A stretch of 64,000 nt of DNA from Echinimonas agarilytica (GTDB taxonomy: Bacteria > Pseudomonadota > Gammaproteobacteria > Enterobacterales > Neiellaceae), in the NCBI RefSeq assembly GCF_023703465.1, contig NZ_JAMQGP010000001.1, positions 961,464 to 1,025,463 of the forward strand, read 5' to 3'. The translations under genes were made by a program, and so were the position numbers. A model generated the notes under the pieces. That model saw only the letters and a list, made by a program, of their open reading frames with translations, did not search any database and was not told where the DNA came from. Of the stretch, positions 1 to 8,457 are shown in pieces (the stretch's first letter is position 1; the number at the start of each line of letters is the position of its first letter).

Positions 1-59
1 AATTGATGATGTTGCATTGTACTCAGTTGTCTTTGACGTAATTTTCTAAGGAGTGGATC

Positions 60-473
60 ATGAATAAGAAAGTATTATTGGCAGTAGCCTCAATGCTATT
101 AAGTGGTTCTGCTTTTGCGGGTGTGGTTGTGATTGGTAACCCTGCAACGGGTGATGCCTTGAATGCTAAACAAGCTGAAGCTCTGTACTTAGGAAAGTCA
201 AAATCGCTGCCAGGGGGTATGCAAGCGACTATTATGGAACTGCCAGACGGCAACCCAATGCGCCAAGAGTTTCACAGTAAAGTGACAGGTAAAAGCGAAT
301 CACAGCTCAAGTCGTACTGGTCGCGTTTGGTCTTTACAGGCAAAGCAACTGCGCCATCAGAGCAAGGCTCAACGGCTGCAATGAAAGCTGCTGTGGCAGC
401 AACACCAGGTGCTGTTGGATACATCGATGAATCTGAAGTTGATGCTTCAGTTACGGTGTTGTTTAAACCATAA
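60..473 (+). CDS. Small periplasmic PstS-like substrate-binding protein
   Basis: A 137-residue protein with a clear signal peptide ending in a SAFA-type cleavage site near residue 20, so the mature form is periplasmic. The remainder resembles the short single-domain phosphate-binding-like proteins (PBP-like, PstS superfamily) of marine gammaproteobacteria: an N-terminal strand followed by a small-residue turn (VVIGNPATG), then a conserved FxSKVTGKS-like helix and a C-terminal GAVGYID motif typical of these proteins. A TAAGGAG ribosome site lies 6 bases before the ATG. It is shorter than true PstS, so a phosphate-transport role is not certain. It stands alone, closed by a strong terminator. 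Family assignment is fairly sure, ligand is not. Confidence 0.75.
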   Translation: MNKKVLLAVASMLLSGSAFAGVVVIGNPATGDALNAKQAEALYLGKSKSLPGGMQATIMELPDGNPMRQEFHSKVTGKSESQLKSYWSRLVFTGKATAPSEQGSTAAMKAAVAATPGAVGYIDESEVDASVTVLFKP

Positions 474-491
474 GTGCTAAATCTTAAAATT

Positions 492-522
492 AAAAAACGG
501 CTCTTTATGAGCCGTTTTTTTT
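492..522 (+). terminator. Rho-independent terminator
   Basis: A run of A, the stem ACGGCTC / GAGCCGT with a short TTTAT-type loop, then eight T. It closes the PstS-like gene and separates it from the next transcription unit. Confidence 0.9.
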
Positions 523-635
523 AATGTAAACAAATAACTGAACCTACTAAAAAATTGGTACTTGAAGCTTAATTCGTTATTATCAAATCTCAGCGTTACG
601 GGCTGGTCAATGGAATTGTGAAAAGGAGCAGCTCA

Positions 636-1724
636 ATGCGCATGGGAATAACACGGATGAAATCCCATATCTGTCAATTGTTCAGCATTTTCTTATTGTT
701 AGTACCGTCATTATCGAATGCCCAAGAGTCTCTCAATATCTTAACTTGGGAAGCTTATATGGACACCGATATGATCGAACGCTTCGAGTTAGAATATGAT
801 GTAGATGTTAAAGTGGCGTATTTTGATTCAGATGAAATACGTGACCAAATTTTAGCATCCCAAGCCGGACGTCAGATTGATGTTGTGCTCATGGATTCAC
901 AACACTTGCACTTATATGCTGCGGGCGATCGTCTTGAGGAGATCTCGACCGACGAAGTCCCAAATTTGACTTTTTTAAGTTCAGACATTCAACAAGCTTG
1001 CTCGAAAAACGACTCTCATTACGGTGTGGCATTCAGCTGGGGCACATTGGGAATTGTCTATCGCCCAGATATTGTGGATCCTGAAACCATCAACAGCTGG
1101 CAAAAGTTTTTGAACCCACCGGCCGAGCTACGTCAGCATATCGGTGGACATGTTGATTTGTTCGACACACTCATTCCTGCCTTGATTTCATTGAAATACT
1201 CAGTAAGTAGTAACGATCGGAATGAGCTTCGAGAAGCATTTGAGCTTACAAAAAAATGGTTGTCCGACGTACTCACCTTAGATTATGTATTGACCTTTAT
1301 TCAGAGTCACCCACGGGCTGATGAATTGTATGTGGCTCTGGCATATTCCGGAGATCAGCATGTACTAAGTTCAATGGTGGGGCAGCCTGAATGGAACTAT
1401 TTAATTCCATCTGAAGGCACTTTACGTTGGATAGACTGTTTTGTGATTGGTAAAAATTCGAATAATAAAAGGGTGGCAAAACAATTTTTAAATTTTATTC
1501 AACGCCCTGAAAATGCGGCAAAAAATGCAGATTTCACCTATACGGCAACGCCTAATATGAGTGCCCTTCCTCTGACAACAGAGGAATATCGAAAGAGCGC
1601 TGATATCTTTTTAACACCCGAACAAATGGCAAAAACTCAGCCATATGAGCCTGCCACTATAGAAGCTATTAATTTAAGAAGTCGAATTTTGAGTGCATTG
1701 GAGAAATATCATGCCACTCAGTAG
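636..1724 (+). CDS. Periplasmic polyamine-type binding protein (PotD/NspS-like)
   Basis: A 362-residue extracellular solute-binding protein of the spermidine/putrescine PotD/PotF family. After a signal peptide (hydrophobic LFSIFLLLVPSLSNA) it has the family opening LNILTWEAYMD, then FELEYDVDV, ASQAGRQIDVVLMDS and YGVAFSWGTLGIVYRP. The ATG at 636 is preferred to the GTG at 618 because AAGGAG sits 7 bases before it. No transporter ATPase or permease genes follow; instead the last 14 bases overlap a membrane GGDEF-EAL gene. In Vibrio cholerae the PotD homologue NspS has just this arrangement and is a polyamine sensor for its partner MbaA, not a transporter part. That role is inferred here from fold and context; the ligand cannot be read from the sequence. 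Confidence 0.85.
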   Translation: MRMGITRMKSHICQLFSIFLLLVPSLSNAQESLNILTWEAYMDTDMIERFELEYDVDVKVAYFDSDEIRDQILASQAGRQIDVVLMDSQHLHLYAAGDRLEEISTDEVPNLTFLSSDIQQACSKNDSHYGVAFSWGTLGIVYRPDIVDPETINSWQKFLNPPAELRQHIGGHVDLFDTLIPALISLKYSVSSNDRNELREAFELTKKWLSDVLTLDYVLTFIQSHPRADELYVALAYSGDQHVLSSMVGQPEWNYLIPSEGTLRWIDCFVIGKNSNNKRVAKQFLNFIQRPENAAKNADFTYTATPNMSALPLTTEEYRKSADIFLTPEQMAKTQPYEPATIEAINLRSRILSALEKYHATQ

Positions 1725-4056
1725 ACGCGCTCTCATTGCTTTATTGCCGCCGCTGCTTATCGCTTTCTTCGGGATTGCATTGTTGTTTTTTCAGCAACGT
1801 AAAGACGCTATTCAAGATTTAGAAAGGGCCCGAGCAGAATATGCGTTGGCGAATATTAGTGCCAGTGTACAACAGTCCCAAGATCACCTTATTGGTGTTG
1901 AGCAGGCATTGTTGCAATCGACGGTGTTTGTTTCTTTTATCCAAAACACTCAAGAACAAATTTGGTCACTTGCAAGTCAACGGGCTAGCGAACATATCGT
2001 TAAAATGATGTCGAGCAACGAAGACATGTATTACGCTTTGGTCGTGTTGGACTCTGAGCACAATACCAATGTCATGGTTGAAACATCCATGGATCCTTTC
2101 GTTGAGCACTTAACCGAAGAGCGTATGCTATTTAAGCGGTTTGCCGACTCATCTATGGAGCGAGATGTGTTCTTATATTCGACCAAGGGCGAATATAGGA
2201 TGATTGCATTAAGTAGAATCGACCCATTGTCGTTACGAGCTCCACTGCCTTCACAAAACGAAGACAGCGTGATTGTTGCTCAAGTGTTGTCGAGTTACAT
2301 GATCAATCAAGCCATACATAATGTGATTGAGCGATATGGTCACGAAGCGCTTGCTTTTGATCGTCAACCGGAATTGGCGATCGAAAATCCCGGTATGATT
2401 TTGAGTCAGCCTTTGATCGACGGACATCATCTGAATCTGTTTATTTCATCGGCATTGCTTACCGACGAAATGCTAGTGGTCATGCGCAATGTGATGTTTC
2501 TGTTTGCTGGGGTTATGTTGGTCACGCTCATGATCACATCATTACTGCTGCGTATTGCGGTAGTTGCGCCCATTCAAGCGCTAGAGAAAGCAATTCGGTC
2601 CGACAAACTTGATACACTTCGGATGAGTAAAGCAGATGATGTGAGCGAACTCTACTCGCTTAAGCATGCCTTCATTCGAATGTTCAGAAAGTTAAAGCAA
2701 GCGCATGCAGAAGCGAATGAACTCGCACTGACCGATAGCCTCACCAAGTTACCTAATCGTTTAAGCTTCGCGCAACAAGTTCAAGCGGGTCTAACATATG
2801 CGGATTCTAATCAATTAACCGCGACCTTATTATTTATCGATTTAGACAATTTTAAATTTGTAAATGACCGCTTTGGACATCGTGTTGGCGACGATTTATT
2901 GATCAAATTTTCAAAACAGTTGTCACTGATTGTGGATCGATATGAACACAAATTAGCGATGCCATCGATGATTCGTATTGCTCGTTTGGCCGGTGATGAG
3001 TTTGCAATTATGGTTGTTTCAGCGTCAGAAAACTGGCATGCCAAGGGATTTGCAAACCATATCATTGAGCTCTTCAGTGGGGGCTTTAAGCTTGATCATC
3101 TCAACCTGCCAGTTCGAGCGAGTATCGGTATTGCTACTTATCCACAAGACGCGCTTGATGCAGGCACATTGCTGTCTAACGCTGACGCTGCAATGTACCA
3201 AGCGAAGCAAAATGGTAAAAACCAATATCAATTGTTTTCTAAAAAAATGGCGGATTCTTTACAGCGCCGCAAAGACTTAGAAAATGCGCTTCGTAGCGAA
3301 TCATTGTTAGGTGAACTCTCGTTGCGTTACATGCCAGTTTTTAGTGGTGATGACCTGAGTACCGTGGTTGGTGCAGAGGCTTTACTTCGTTGGGATTCCA
3401 AAAAACTGGGTGCAGTGATGCCCTCGGAGTTTATTCCTATCGCTGAAGCGTGCGGCCAATATGGCATTATTGATCGGTGGGTGATTAAAAACTGCTTCTC
3501 ATCACTGCCCGACTTAATTGGTCAGTTTGGCAACAATTTTGTGTTGTCCGTGAATGTATCCGCGGCCGAGCTAAAAGATAATGGCTTTACTGAGTTCCTC
3601 AGACCTCAGGTCGATCAATATCGAAAATACCTGAAGAATATTGAGCTTGAGGTGACAGAAACGTTTCACCTCGAATGGAATCAGGTGTCGGCTCAAGTGA
3701 TGAAAGATTGGTCTAACCTAGGCATCTCACTTGCCATTGATGATTTTGGGACCGGCTATACTTCGATCAAACAGCTCAATTCATTTCCCATTAATACACT
3801 CAAGGTCGACAAAAGTTTTACAGATGAAATTGAGTTAGAAACGGTTCGTATTTTGATGGACAGCTTAATTCGTGCCGCAGAAGCTCTGAAATTGAATGTG
3901 ACAGTCGAAGGTATTGAAACTGAAACGCAACTTAAATTGGTGCAGCAGTTGGGCAATCATCGTCTCCAAGGGTACTTGTTTTGTCCTCCAATCCCCCTAG
4001 AGCAGCTGTTGCTGAGTTACCAGTCGTGTTCGTTGAATTCGCGTGCCCCAGATTAA
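1711..4056 (+). CDS. Membrane GGDEF-EAL protein, MbaA-like
   Basis: A 781-residue inner-membrane protein: TM helix about residues 7-27, a periplasmic sensor of about 230 residues, a second TM helix about 259-285, a short HAMP-like linker, a GGDEF domain with the signature AGDEF at 427-431, and an EAL domain with EALLRW from 556. The EAL part keeps the catalytic set (EAL, NVSA, EVTET, DDFGTGY, LKVDKSF, VEGIE, QGY), so phosphodiesterase activity is expected. The first Gly of GGDEF is Ala and no RxxD inhibitory site is visible, so cyclase activity is uncertain. The ATG at 1711 (GGAGAA upstream) overlaps the binding-protein gene, implying translational coupling. Best reading: the cyclic-di-GMP output half of an NspS/MbaA-like polyamine sensor. 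Confidence 0.85.
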   Translation: MPLSRRALIALLPPLLIAFFGIALLFFQQRKDAIQDLERARAEYALANISASVQQSQDHLIGVEQALLQSTVFVSFIQNTQEQIWSLASQRASEHIVKMMSSNEDMYYALVVLDSEHNTNVMVETSMDPFVEHLTEERMLFKRFADSSMERDVFLYSTKGEYRMIALSRIDPLSLRAPLPSQNEDSVIVAQVLSSYMINQAIHNVIERYGHEALAFDRQPELAIENPGMILSQPLIDGHHLNLFISSALLTDEMLVVMRNVMFLFAGVMLVTLMITSLLLRIAVVAPIQALEKAIRSDKLDTLRMSKADDVSELYSLKHAFIRMFRKLKQAHAEANELALTDSLTKLPNRLSFAQQVQAGLTYADSNQLTATLLFIDLDNFKFVNDRFGHRVGDDLLIKFSKQLSLIVDRYEHKLAMPSMIRIARLAGDEFAIMVVSASENWHAKGFANHIIELFSGGFKLDHLNLPVRASIGIATYPQDALDAGTLLSNADAAMYQAKQNGKNQYQLFSKKMADSLQRRKDLENALRSESLLGELSLRYMPVFSGDDLSTVVGAEALLRWDSKKLGAVMPSEFIPIAEACGQYGIIDRWVIKNCFSSLPDLIGQFGNNFVLSVNVSAAELKDNGFTEFLRPQVDQYRKYLKNIELEVTETFHLEWNQVSAQVMKDWSNLGISLAIDDFGTGYTSIKQLNSFPINTLKVDKSFTDEIELETVRILMDSLIRAAEALKLNVTVEGIETETQLKLVQQLGNHRLQGYLFCPPIPLEQLLLSYQSCSLNSRAPD

Positions 4057-4160
4057 ACCGGTATTTTTTTAAATAAAACAGGCATACAGCATCATCTTGA
4101 TTGTGAACTACGTAGTTTAAGCTGTTACACTGAACTCAGTAATGCCGAATTGGGACTGTT

Positions 4161-4221
4161 GCCCAAGAGGCGATTGCGCTCCTCGCCACCGCCGAGGAAG
4201 CCGAAAGGATATGGGCTGGGC
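4161..4221 (+). promoter_or_regulatory. Foldable GC-rich leader before a GGDEF-EAL gene
   Basis: The 170-base gap before the second GGDEF-EAL gene holds a GC-rich block unlike the AT-rich sequence on either side. It can close a multi-branch fold: GCCC at 4161-4164 with GGGC at 4218-4221, CCTCG at 4181-4185 with CGAGG at 4193-4197, and AGCC at 4199-4202 with GGCT at 4214-4217. It ends just before the start codon. It does not match the cyclic-di-GMP class I consensus or any other riboswitch I could recall. It may be a cis-acting RNA or simply a GC-rich spacer. Confidence 0.3.
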
Positions 4222-4226
4222 ACATA

Positions 4227-6473
4227 GTGAAAAGCGGAATATATCGAAAAGTGGGAATGTTAGTAGTGACCATATGTCTGGTCTTTGCTGCGTTATTCCT
4301 TGTGCCTTCAAATCAAGAAATTGAAACTCAGTATCGCCAAGAGGTGAATCTCATCAATGAGATCCTTCGAAAAGATATATCACTCGCCAATCAGCATTTA
4401 GATCTGCTTCAGCAAACGGCCCCTACTGTGATCGATAGCCCTTGGCTTGACTCTGTCACGTTACAAGCGTTTGGGGGCTTCCGAGTCAGTGGCATGATGG
4501 TTCGCCTGAAAGGCCAGCCTATTGAATTTAGTTCATCACTGTCGGAGCCCGTTCGACTTCCAACTCGATTGAACCCTGTGAACTGGGTGTGTATTCCGGA
4601 CTGTCGCCTCATTATTGTGTCTCGCCATCAAATGCGAGAATTTATTGCCGAGCTTGATTTAGACCAATGGGTTTCGCACTTTAGTCGAGACTATGGACTT
4701 GAGTTGATGTTCGATGATAGCTTTCGAACACTAGATCTACTGCCTGTGTCGGGCACATTAACACAAGAACATACTGAATTTTTTCGTCGCTCTGGGTTGG
4801 GGTATATCCATGCGAATGAGCCAGTGCTTCCCAATTTATCGCTTCATTTGATGGGGAAGCCGATTTCTCGGCAAGGCCCGATTAATGAAGTGAGTATTCA
4901 CGTTTTACTATTGATGATTGCTGTATTCGTATTGGGCTTAGGCCTTTGGAATGACAGAATTCGAAAATCAAATGAACGTGAATTTTTTAATGTATTACAC
5001 CGAGCGTTAAGTCGAGTTCAGGACGGGTCATTTAGCAAAGTTCAGGGTTTGCTCTCAAGAGCTTCTAAAATGGCACCTAAACAAGGGCGTCAGGTGGTGC
5101 GCAAATTGGCGATGTTAGGCCTTCAAAATGAAGCTGCATCTGCCACGTTATACAAAGCTTATCATGAGCGGAGTTGGCTTGCTGAACACGACAAGTTAAC
5201 CCGACTATTGAACCGAGAAGCATTTAAAACTCGGCTTGAATCTGCCATCGAAGACTCAGACATGGTGGCGCTGTTGTTGATCAATGTTGACGACTTCAAA
5301 GAGGTAAATGATTCAAGTGGACAAAAAACCGGTGATGCGCTGCTGATAAAACTGACTGAAGTTTTGAGTCAAATGACATCTTCTGAAGACCTTGTTGCTC
5401 GTTTATCCGGCGATGAATTTTCAGTGGCCGTGATTGCTTCTGAGTTGGGAGAAGCAGAAAAATTAGCAGAAAATATTCTCTCTTTAAGTCGCCATGTGAT
5501 GTTAGCAGGTCAAAATATGCTGCATCGACTGAGTTTGAGTATTGGTGTGGTGGTTGCACCTGATCATGGCAATAGCTTCGATACTTTAATGACGCGAGCC
5601 GATGTTGCTTTGAATTATTCAAAGTCGCAGGGGAAAGGGCGCTATGCATCGCTTCGGGACTCTGAACTCGAAGGTTATTTGCTCAAACAGCGTTTCATGT
5701 ACTCCAGAGTTCATTCTGCCATTCGCGATCAGCGACTGGGGCTAGCCAAGCAACCCATTGTTAATCTCGCAACCAATGAAGTGACCCATTCAGAGATTCT
5801 GTTGCGAGTGCAAAATGAAATGGAACAGTATGTCAGTGCCTATCCATTGATCCAAGCCGCTGAGCGGCAACGTGATGTTGGCGTTTTGGACAAGTGGGTG
5901 CTTAATCAAGTGCTTATTCATTTGATGGAGGCTCGACGAGAAGATCGCCCTGAACGGTTGGCCGTGAATATCTCGGGTATTTCTATGTCTGACCCGAAAT
6001 TGACAGAAACCATTCTTCAGCGCATCAAATTTAGTGGATGTGGTGAATTATTAGTCATCGAAATTACTGAGAGTGCTGCACTCGAGAACATTGAACATAC
6101 ACGTGAAAATATCGAGCGCCTTAAAGGGTTGGGGTGCAAAGTTGCTCTGGACGACTTTGGTATTGGTTACTCCTCGGTCAATAATCTACTGAATTTGCCT
6201 TTTGACTACGTCAAGGTTGATGGCTGCTTTATCCGCACGCTGGAAACCGATGAAGCCGTTGCGCCCTTGCTTGAATTTCTAGTGTCTATTTCGCAACTCC
6301 GTGGCTTTAAATTAATCGCAGAGTTCGTTGAAAGTGAAGTGATAGCAAACCGTTTGCGTGAACTTGGCGTACAATATGCTCAAGGCTATCATTTTGGTAA
6401 ACCCGAGTTAGCCTTGCCAGAAAACATAGATACTAGTAATGGTACGGAACAGTCATCAAGCACGTCTTTCTAA
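4227..6473 (+). CDS. Membrane GGDEF-EAL protein with CSS-type-like sensor region
   Basis: A 748-residue protein with TM helices at about residues 10-27 and 224-241 bounding a periplasmic region that contains a Cys pair (VCIPDC, 122-126), a cytoplasmic linker, a GGDEF domain (SGDEF at 394-398) and an EAL domain with the variant EIL at 523-525. Other EAL residues are kept: NISG, EITES, LDDFGIGY, VKVDG, AEFVE, QGYHFG. The layout (two TMs around a periplasmic loop with cysteines) recalls CSS-motif phosphodiesterases, but the exact CSS motif is not seen. The GTG at 4227 has a weak ribosome site; the ATG at 4257 would remove part of the first TM. Likely mainly a phosphodiesterase. Confidence 0.8.
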   Translation: MKSGIYRKVGMLVVTICLVFAALFLVPSNQEIETQYRQEVNLINEILRKDISLANQHLDLLQQTAPTVIDSPWLDSVTLQAFGGFRVSGMMVRLKGQPIEFSSSLSEPVRLPTRLNPVNWVCIPDCRLIIVSRHQMREFIAELDLDQWVSHFSRDYGLELMFDDSFRTLDLLPVSGTLTQEHTEFFRRSGLGYIHANEPVLPNLSLHLMGKPISRQGPINEVSIHVLLLMIAVFVLGLGLWNDRIRKSNEREFFNVLHRALSRVQDGSFSKVQGLLSRASKMAPKQGRQVVRKLAMLGLQNEAASATLYKAYHERSWLAEHDKLTRLLNREAFKTRLESAIEDSDMVALLLINVDDFKEVNDSSGQKTGDALLIKLTEVLSQMTSSEDLVARLSGDEFSVAVIASELGEAEKLAENILSLSRHVMLAGQNMLHRLSLSIGVVVAPDHGNSFDTLMTRADVALNYSKSQGKGRYASLRDSELEGYLLKQRFMYSRVHSAIRDQRLGLAKQPIVNLATNEVTHSEILLRVQNEMEQYVSAYPLIQAAERQRDVGVLDKWVLNQVLIHLMEARREDRPERLAVNISGISMSDPKLTETILQRIKFSGCGELLVIEITESAALENIEHTRENIERLKGLGCKVALDDFGIGYSSVNNLLNLPFDYVKVDGCFIRTLETDEAVAPLLEFLVSISQLRGFKLIAEFVESEVIANRLRELGVQYAQGYHFGKPELALPENIDTSNGTEQSSSTSF

Positions 6474-6494
6474 ACACCATACGGTGTTTTTCTT
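6472..6494 (+). terminator. Terminator after GGDEF-EAL gene
   Basis: Stem AAACACC / GGTGTTT with a four-base loop followed by TTTTCTT, overlapping the stop codon of the upstream gene and lying just before the ldhA ribosome site. Confidence 0.7.
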
Positions 6495-6510
6495 GTAAGG
6501 AGTTGAGGTA

Positions 6511-7500
6511 ATGAAGGTTGCCGTTTTTAGCGCTCGTAGTTACGAAATTCGCCATTTTGAACAGTTAGAAGCCAATTATCCCGTCGAGCTTGTTTTTTTT
6601 GATACACAACTCAATTTACATACTGCTAAATTAGCAACGGGTTGCAAAGCCGTTTGCGCGTTTGTGAACGATGATCTCTCGGCACCCGTAATTGAAGAGC
6701 TTGTTCTTTTGGGGGTCTCTACCATTGCAATGCGTTGTGCAGGGTTTAATAACGTTGATTTAGACCAAGCCAAAGCTTGTGATGTGAGCATTGTTCGAGT
6801 ACCCGCTTATTCGCCAGAAGCGGTTGCTGAGCATGCAGTTGCTTTGATGATGACGTTGAATCGCCGAATTCACAAAGCATATCAACGCACGCGTGACGCA
6901 AATTTTGCGCTAGAAGGCCTGGTGGGCTTTAACATGCACGGCAAAGTAGTTGGTGTTGTAGGGACTGGAAAAATAGGTATTGCCACACTCCGCATTCTCA
7001 AGGGTTTTGGCTGCCAATTGTTGGCCTATGACCCCTATGAAAACCAGCACGCCATTGATTTGGGTGCTGAATATACAAGCCTTGATGATATTTTCTCCCG
7101 CGCTGATGTGATTACGTTGCATTGCCCATTAACTGCTGATAACCGTCATTTGTTGGACGACCAAGCCTTTTCTAAAATGAAAGATAAGGTCATGGTCATC
7201 AATACGAGCCGAGGTCCACTGGTGGATGCGGTAGCCGCTATTCAAGCGTTGAAAAATGGCAAAATCGGAGCACTTGGACTAGATGTGTATGAAGAGGAAG
7301 AGCATCTCTTTTTCGGTGATCATTCAAATGAAGTGATTGAAGATGATGTTTTTCGGCGCCTTTCCGCTTGTCACAATGTTATTTTTACTGGGCACCAAGC
7401 CTTTCTAACTGAGGAAGCGTTGTCTAATATTGCACAAACAACGCTGGAAAATTTGGCTGCGATATCCAACAACCGTGACAGCGGCAACGAAGTTCGTTAA
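6511..7500 (+). CDS. ldhA: Fermentative D-lactate dehydrogenase
   Basis: A 329-residue NAD-dependent D-2-hydroxyacid dehydrogenase that reduces pyruvate to D-lactate, the usual length of LdhA. Visible are the Rossmann motif VVGVVGTGKIG near residue 150, the catalytic Arg in NTSRGPLVD, the Glu in GLDVYEEEEHLFF and the catalytic His in FTGHQAFLTEEAL. The EEEHLFF(F)GD stretch is typical of LdhA rather than SerA or PdxB. An AAGGAG site precedes the ATG. It is in its own unit after a terminator. It implies that this organism can ferment or pass through anoxic phases, in line with grcA and the multiheme cytochromes further on. Confidence 0.93.
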   Translation: MKVAVFSARSYEIRHFEQLEANYPVELVFFDTQLNLHTAKLATGCKAVCAFVNDDLSAPVIEELVLLGVSTIAMRCAGFNNVDLDQAKACDVSIVRVPAYSPEAVAEHAVALMMTLNRRIHKAYQRTRDANFALEGLVGFNMHGKVVGVVGTGKIGIATLRILKGFGCQLLAYDPYENQHAIDLGAEYTSLDDIFSRADVITLHCPLTADNRHLLDDQAFSKMKDKVMVINTSRGPLVDAVAAIQALKNGKIGALGLDVYEEEEHLFFGDHSNEVIEDDVFRRLSACHNVIFTGHQAFLTEEALSNIAQTTLENLAAISNNRDSGNEVR

Positions 7501-7527
7501 TTCGATCGACCTATTGGGATCAAAAAG

Positions 7528-7788
7528 ATGAAAAAAATACTGATTAGTGCGACGTTAGTGGTTCTGCTAAGTGCATGTCAGGAAGCGACTGATGCGTCTT
7601 CTGGTGTTCAAATTCCTGAAGGCTTTAAAATGTGTCCGGAAGTTCGCCCTGAAATTTGTACTATGGAATATGCCCCGGTCGATGGTGTCGACGCGAACGG
7701 CAATTTAGCTGAATACAGTAATTCTTGTGGCGCATGCGCAAATCCAGATGTGGTCGCGGTTGGGCCACTCAAATCTACTACAGAATAG
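7528..7788 (+). CDS. Kazal-like domain lipoprotein
   Basis: An 86-residue putative outer-membrane lipoprotein. The signal peptide ends in the lipobox LSAC (Cys17). The mature part has four more cysteines (36, 44, 67, 70) in a pattern like a reduced Kazal fold: CPEVRPEIC, then the strand MEYAPVDGVDANGN, then YSNSCGAC. Eukaryotic Kazal domains inhibit serine proteases; bacterial ones are poorly characterised. It is followed after only 9 bases by a second lipoprotein gene and is likely its operon partner. The Kazal call rests on the CxxxxxPVdGxDxxGNxxxYxNxCxAC pattern; inhibition is not shown. Confidence 0.7.
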   Translation: MKKILISATLVVLLSACQEATDASSGVQIPEGFKMCPEVRPEICTMEYAPVDGVDANGNLAEYSNSCGACANPDVVAVGPLKSTTE

Positions 7789-7797
7789 GAAACAAGC

Positions 7798-8451
7798 TTG
7801 TTCAAATCTTTTGTTCCTGTCGTATTGGCGCTAGCCCTTGTTGGCTGCGCCGATGATATGGTTATTCTCGATCGATTGATTGGCATGAAGCCAGGTGCTG
7901 AAAAGCCTGAAGCAGTCCTCCCTCCTGAAAATCCAGCAACTGATGATTTACAAGGTCAGTTTGATATGGCCGAGTTCTACCTAGAACAAGAGCAAATTGT
8001 CACTGCAATGGCTTGGTATTCGAAGTGTGCAAACTCTGGTTATCAGCCCTGTATTCGTGAGCTGGGGTATGGCTACATTCAAGGTGCGGGTGTCAGTTAT
8101 GACCCATTTTTGGGAATGCAGTTACTTCAATATGCAATGGATGATACCGATCCTGAAATGCTCAATGACATCGCTTGGTTTTTAGCCACGCACAAAGAGA
8201 CAGCATTGCGAGATCCTAACAAAGCAATGGAATTGATGGAAATTCATCAGCAACACTCACAGCTCGATGCAATGTCGACGGATACCCTTGCTGCAGTTTA
8301 TGCAGCAAATGGCCTGTTTCAACAAGCTGCAAAGGTTCAGCAAAAAGCGCTGAACATGCTGCTTCGTGAAGGAGGAATTGGTAACGATGTACTCGTGAGT
8401 TACCGTGAGCGCCTTCAAATGTATCGCAATGACACCCCTTATACTGAATAA
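7798..8451 (+). CDS. TPR/Sel1-like repeat lipoprotein
   Basis: A 217-residue putative lipoprotein (lipobox LVGC within the first 17 residues). It starts with TTG at 7798, chosen because AGGA precedes it and the signal peptide begins there. The mature protein is helical with Sel1/TPR-like units, for example FDMAEFYLEQEQIVTAMAWYSKCANSGYQPC in pieces, GYGYIQGAGVSYDPFLGMQLL and TLAAVYAANGLFQQAAKVQQKAL. Such proteins are protein-binding scaffolds. Its gene lies between the Kazal-like lipoprotein and an anchored protein of unknown function, with gaps of 9 and 6 bases, so the three are almost certainly one operon. Specific function unknown. Confidence 0.75.
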   Translation: MFKSFVPVVLALALVGCADDMVILDRLIGMKPGAEKPEAVLPPENPATDDLQGQFDMAEFYLEQEQIVTAMAWYSKCANSGYQPCIRELGYGYIQGAGVSYDPFLGMQLLQYAMDDTDPEMLNDIAWFLATHKETALRDPNKAMELMEIHQQHSQLDAMSTDTLAAVYAANGLFQQAAKVQQKALNMLLREGGIGNDVLVSYRERLQMYRNDTPYTE

Positions 8452-8457
8452 ATATTG

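Noticed and set aside
4161..4221. Cyclic-di-GMP class I riboswitch
   Set aside because: The consensus CACGCACAGGGCAAACC core and GACGCAAAGCC are missing.
4142..4324. 60-residue frame in the leader before the second GGDEF-EAL gene
   Set aside because: It has no ribosome site, runs into the gene in another frame and looks like a by-product of GC-rich sequence.
7608..7886. 92-residue frame antisense to the Kazal-like gene
   Set aside because: It is antisense to two well-supported lipoprotein genes and resembles neither a family nor a signal peptide.
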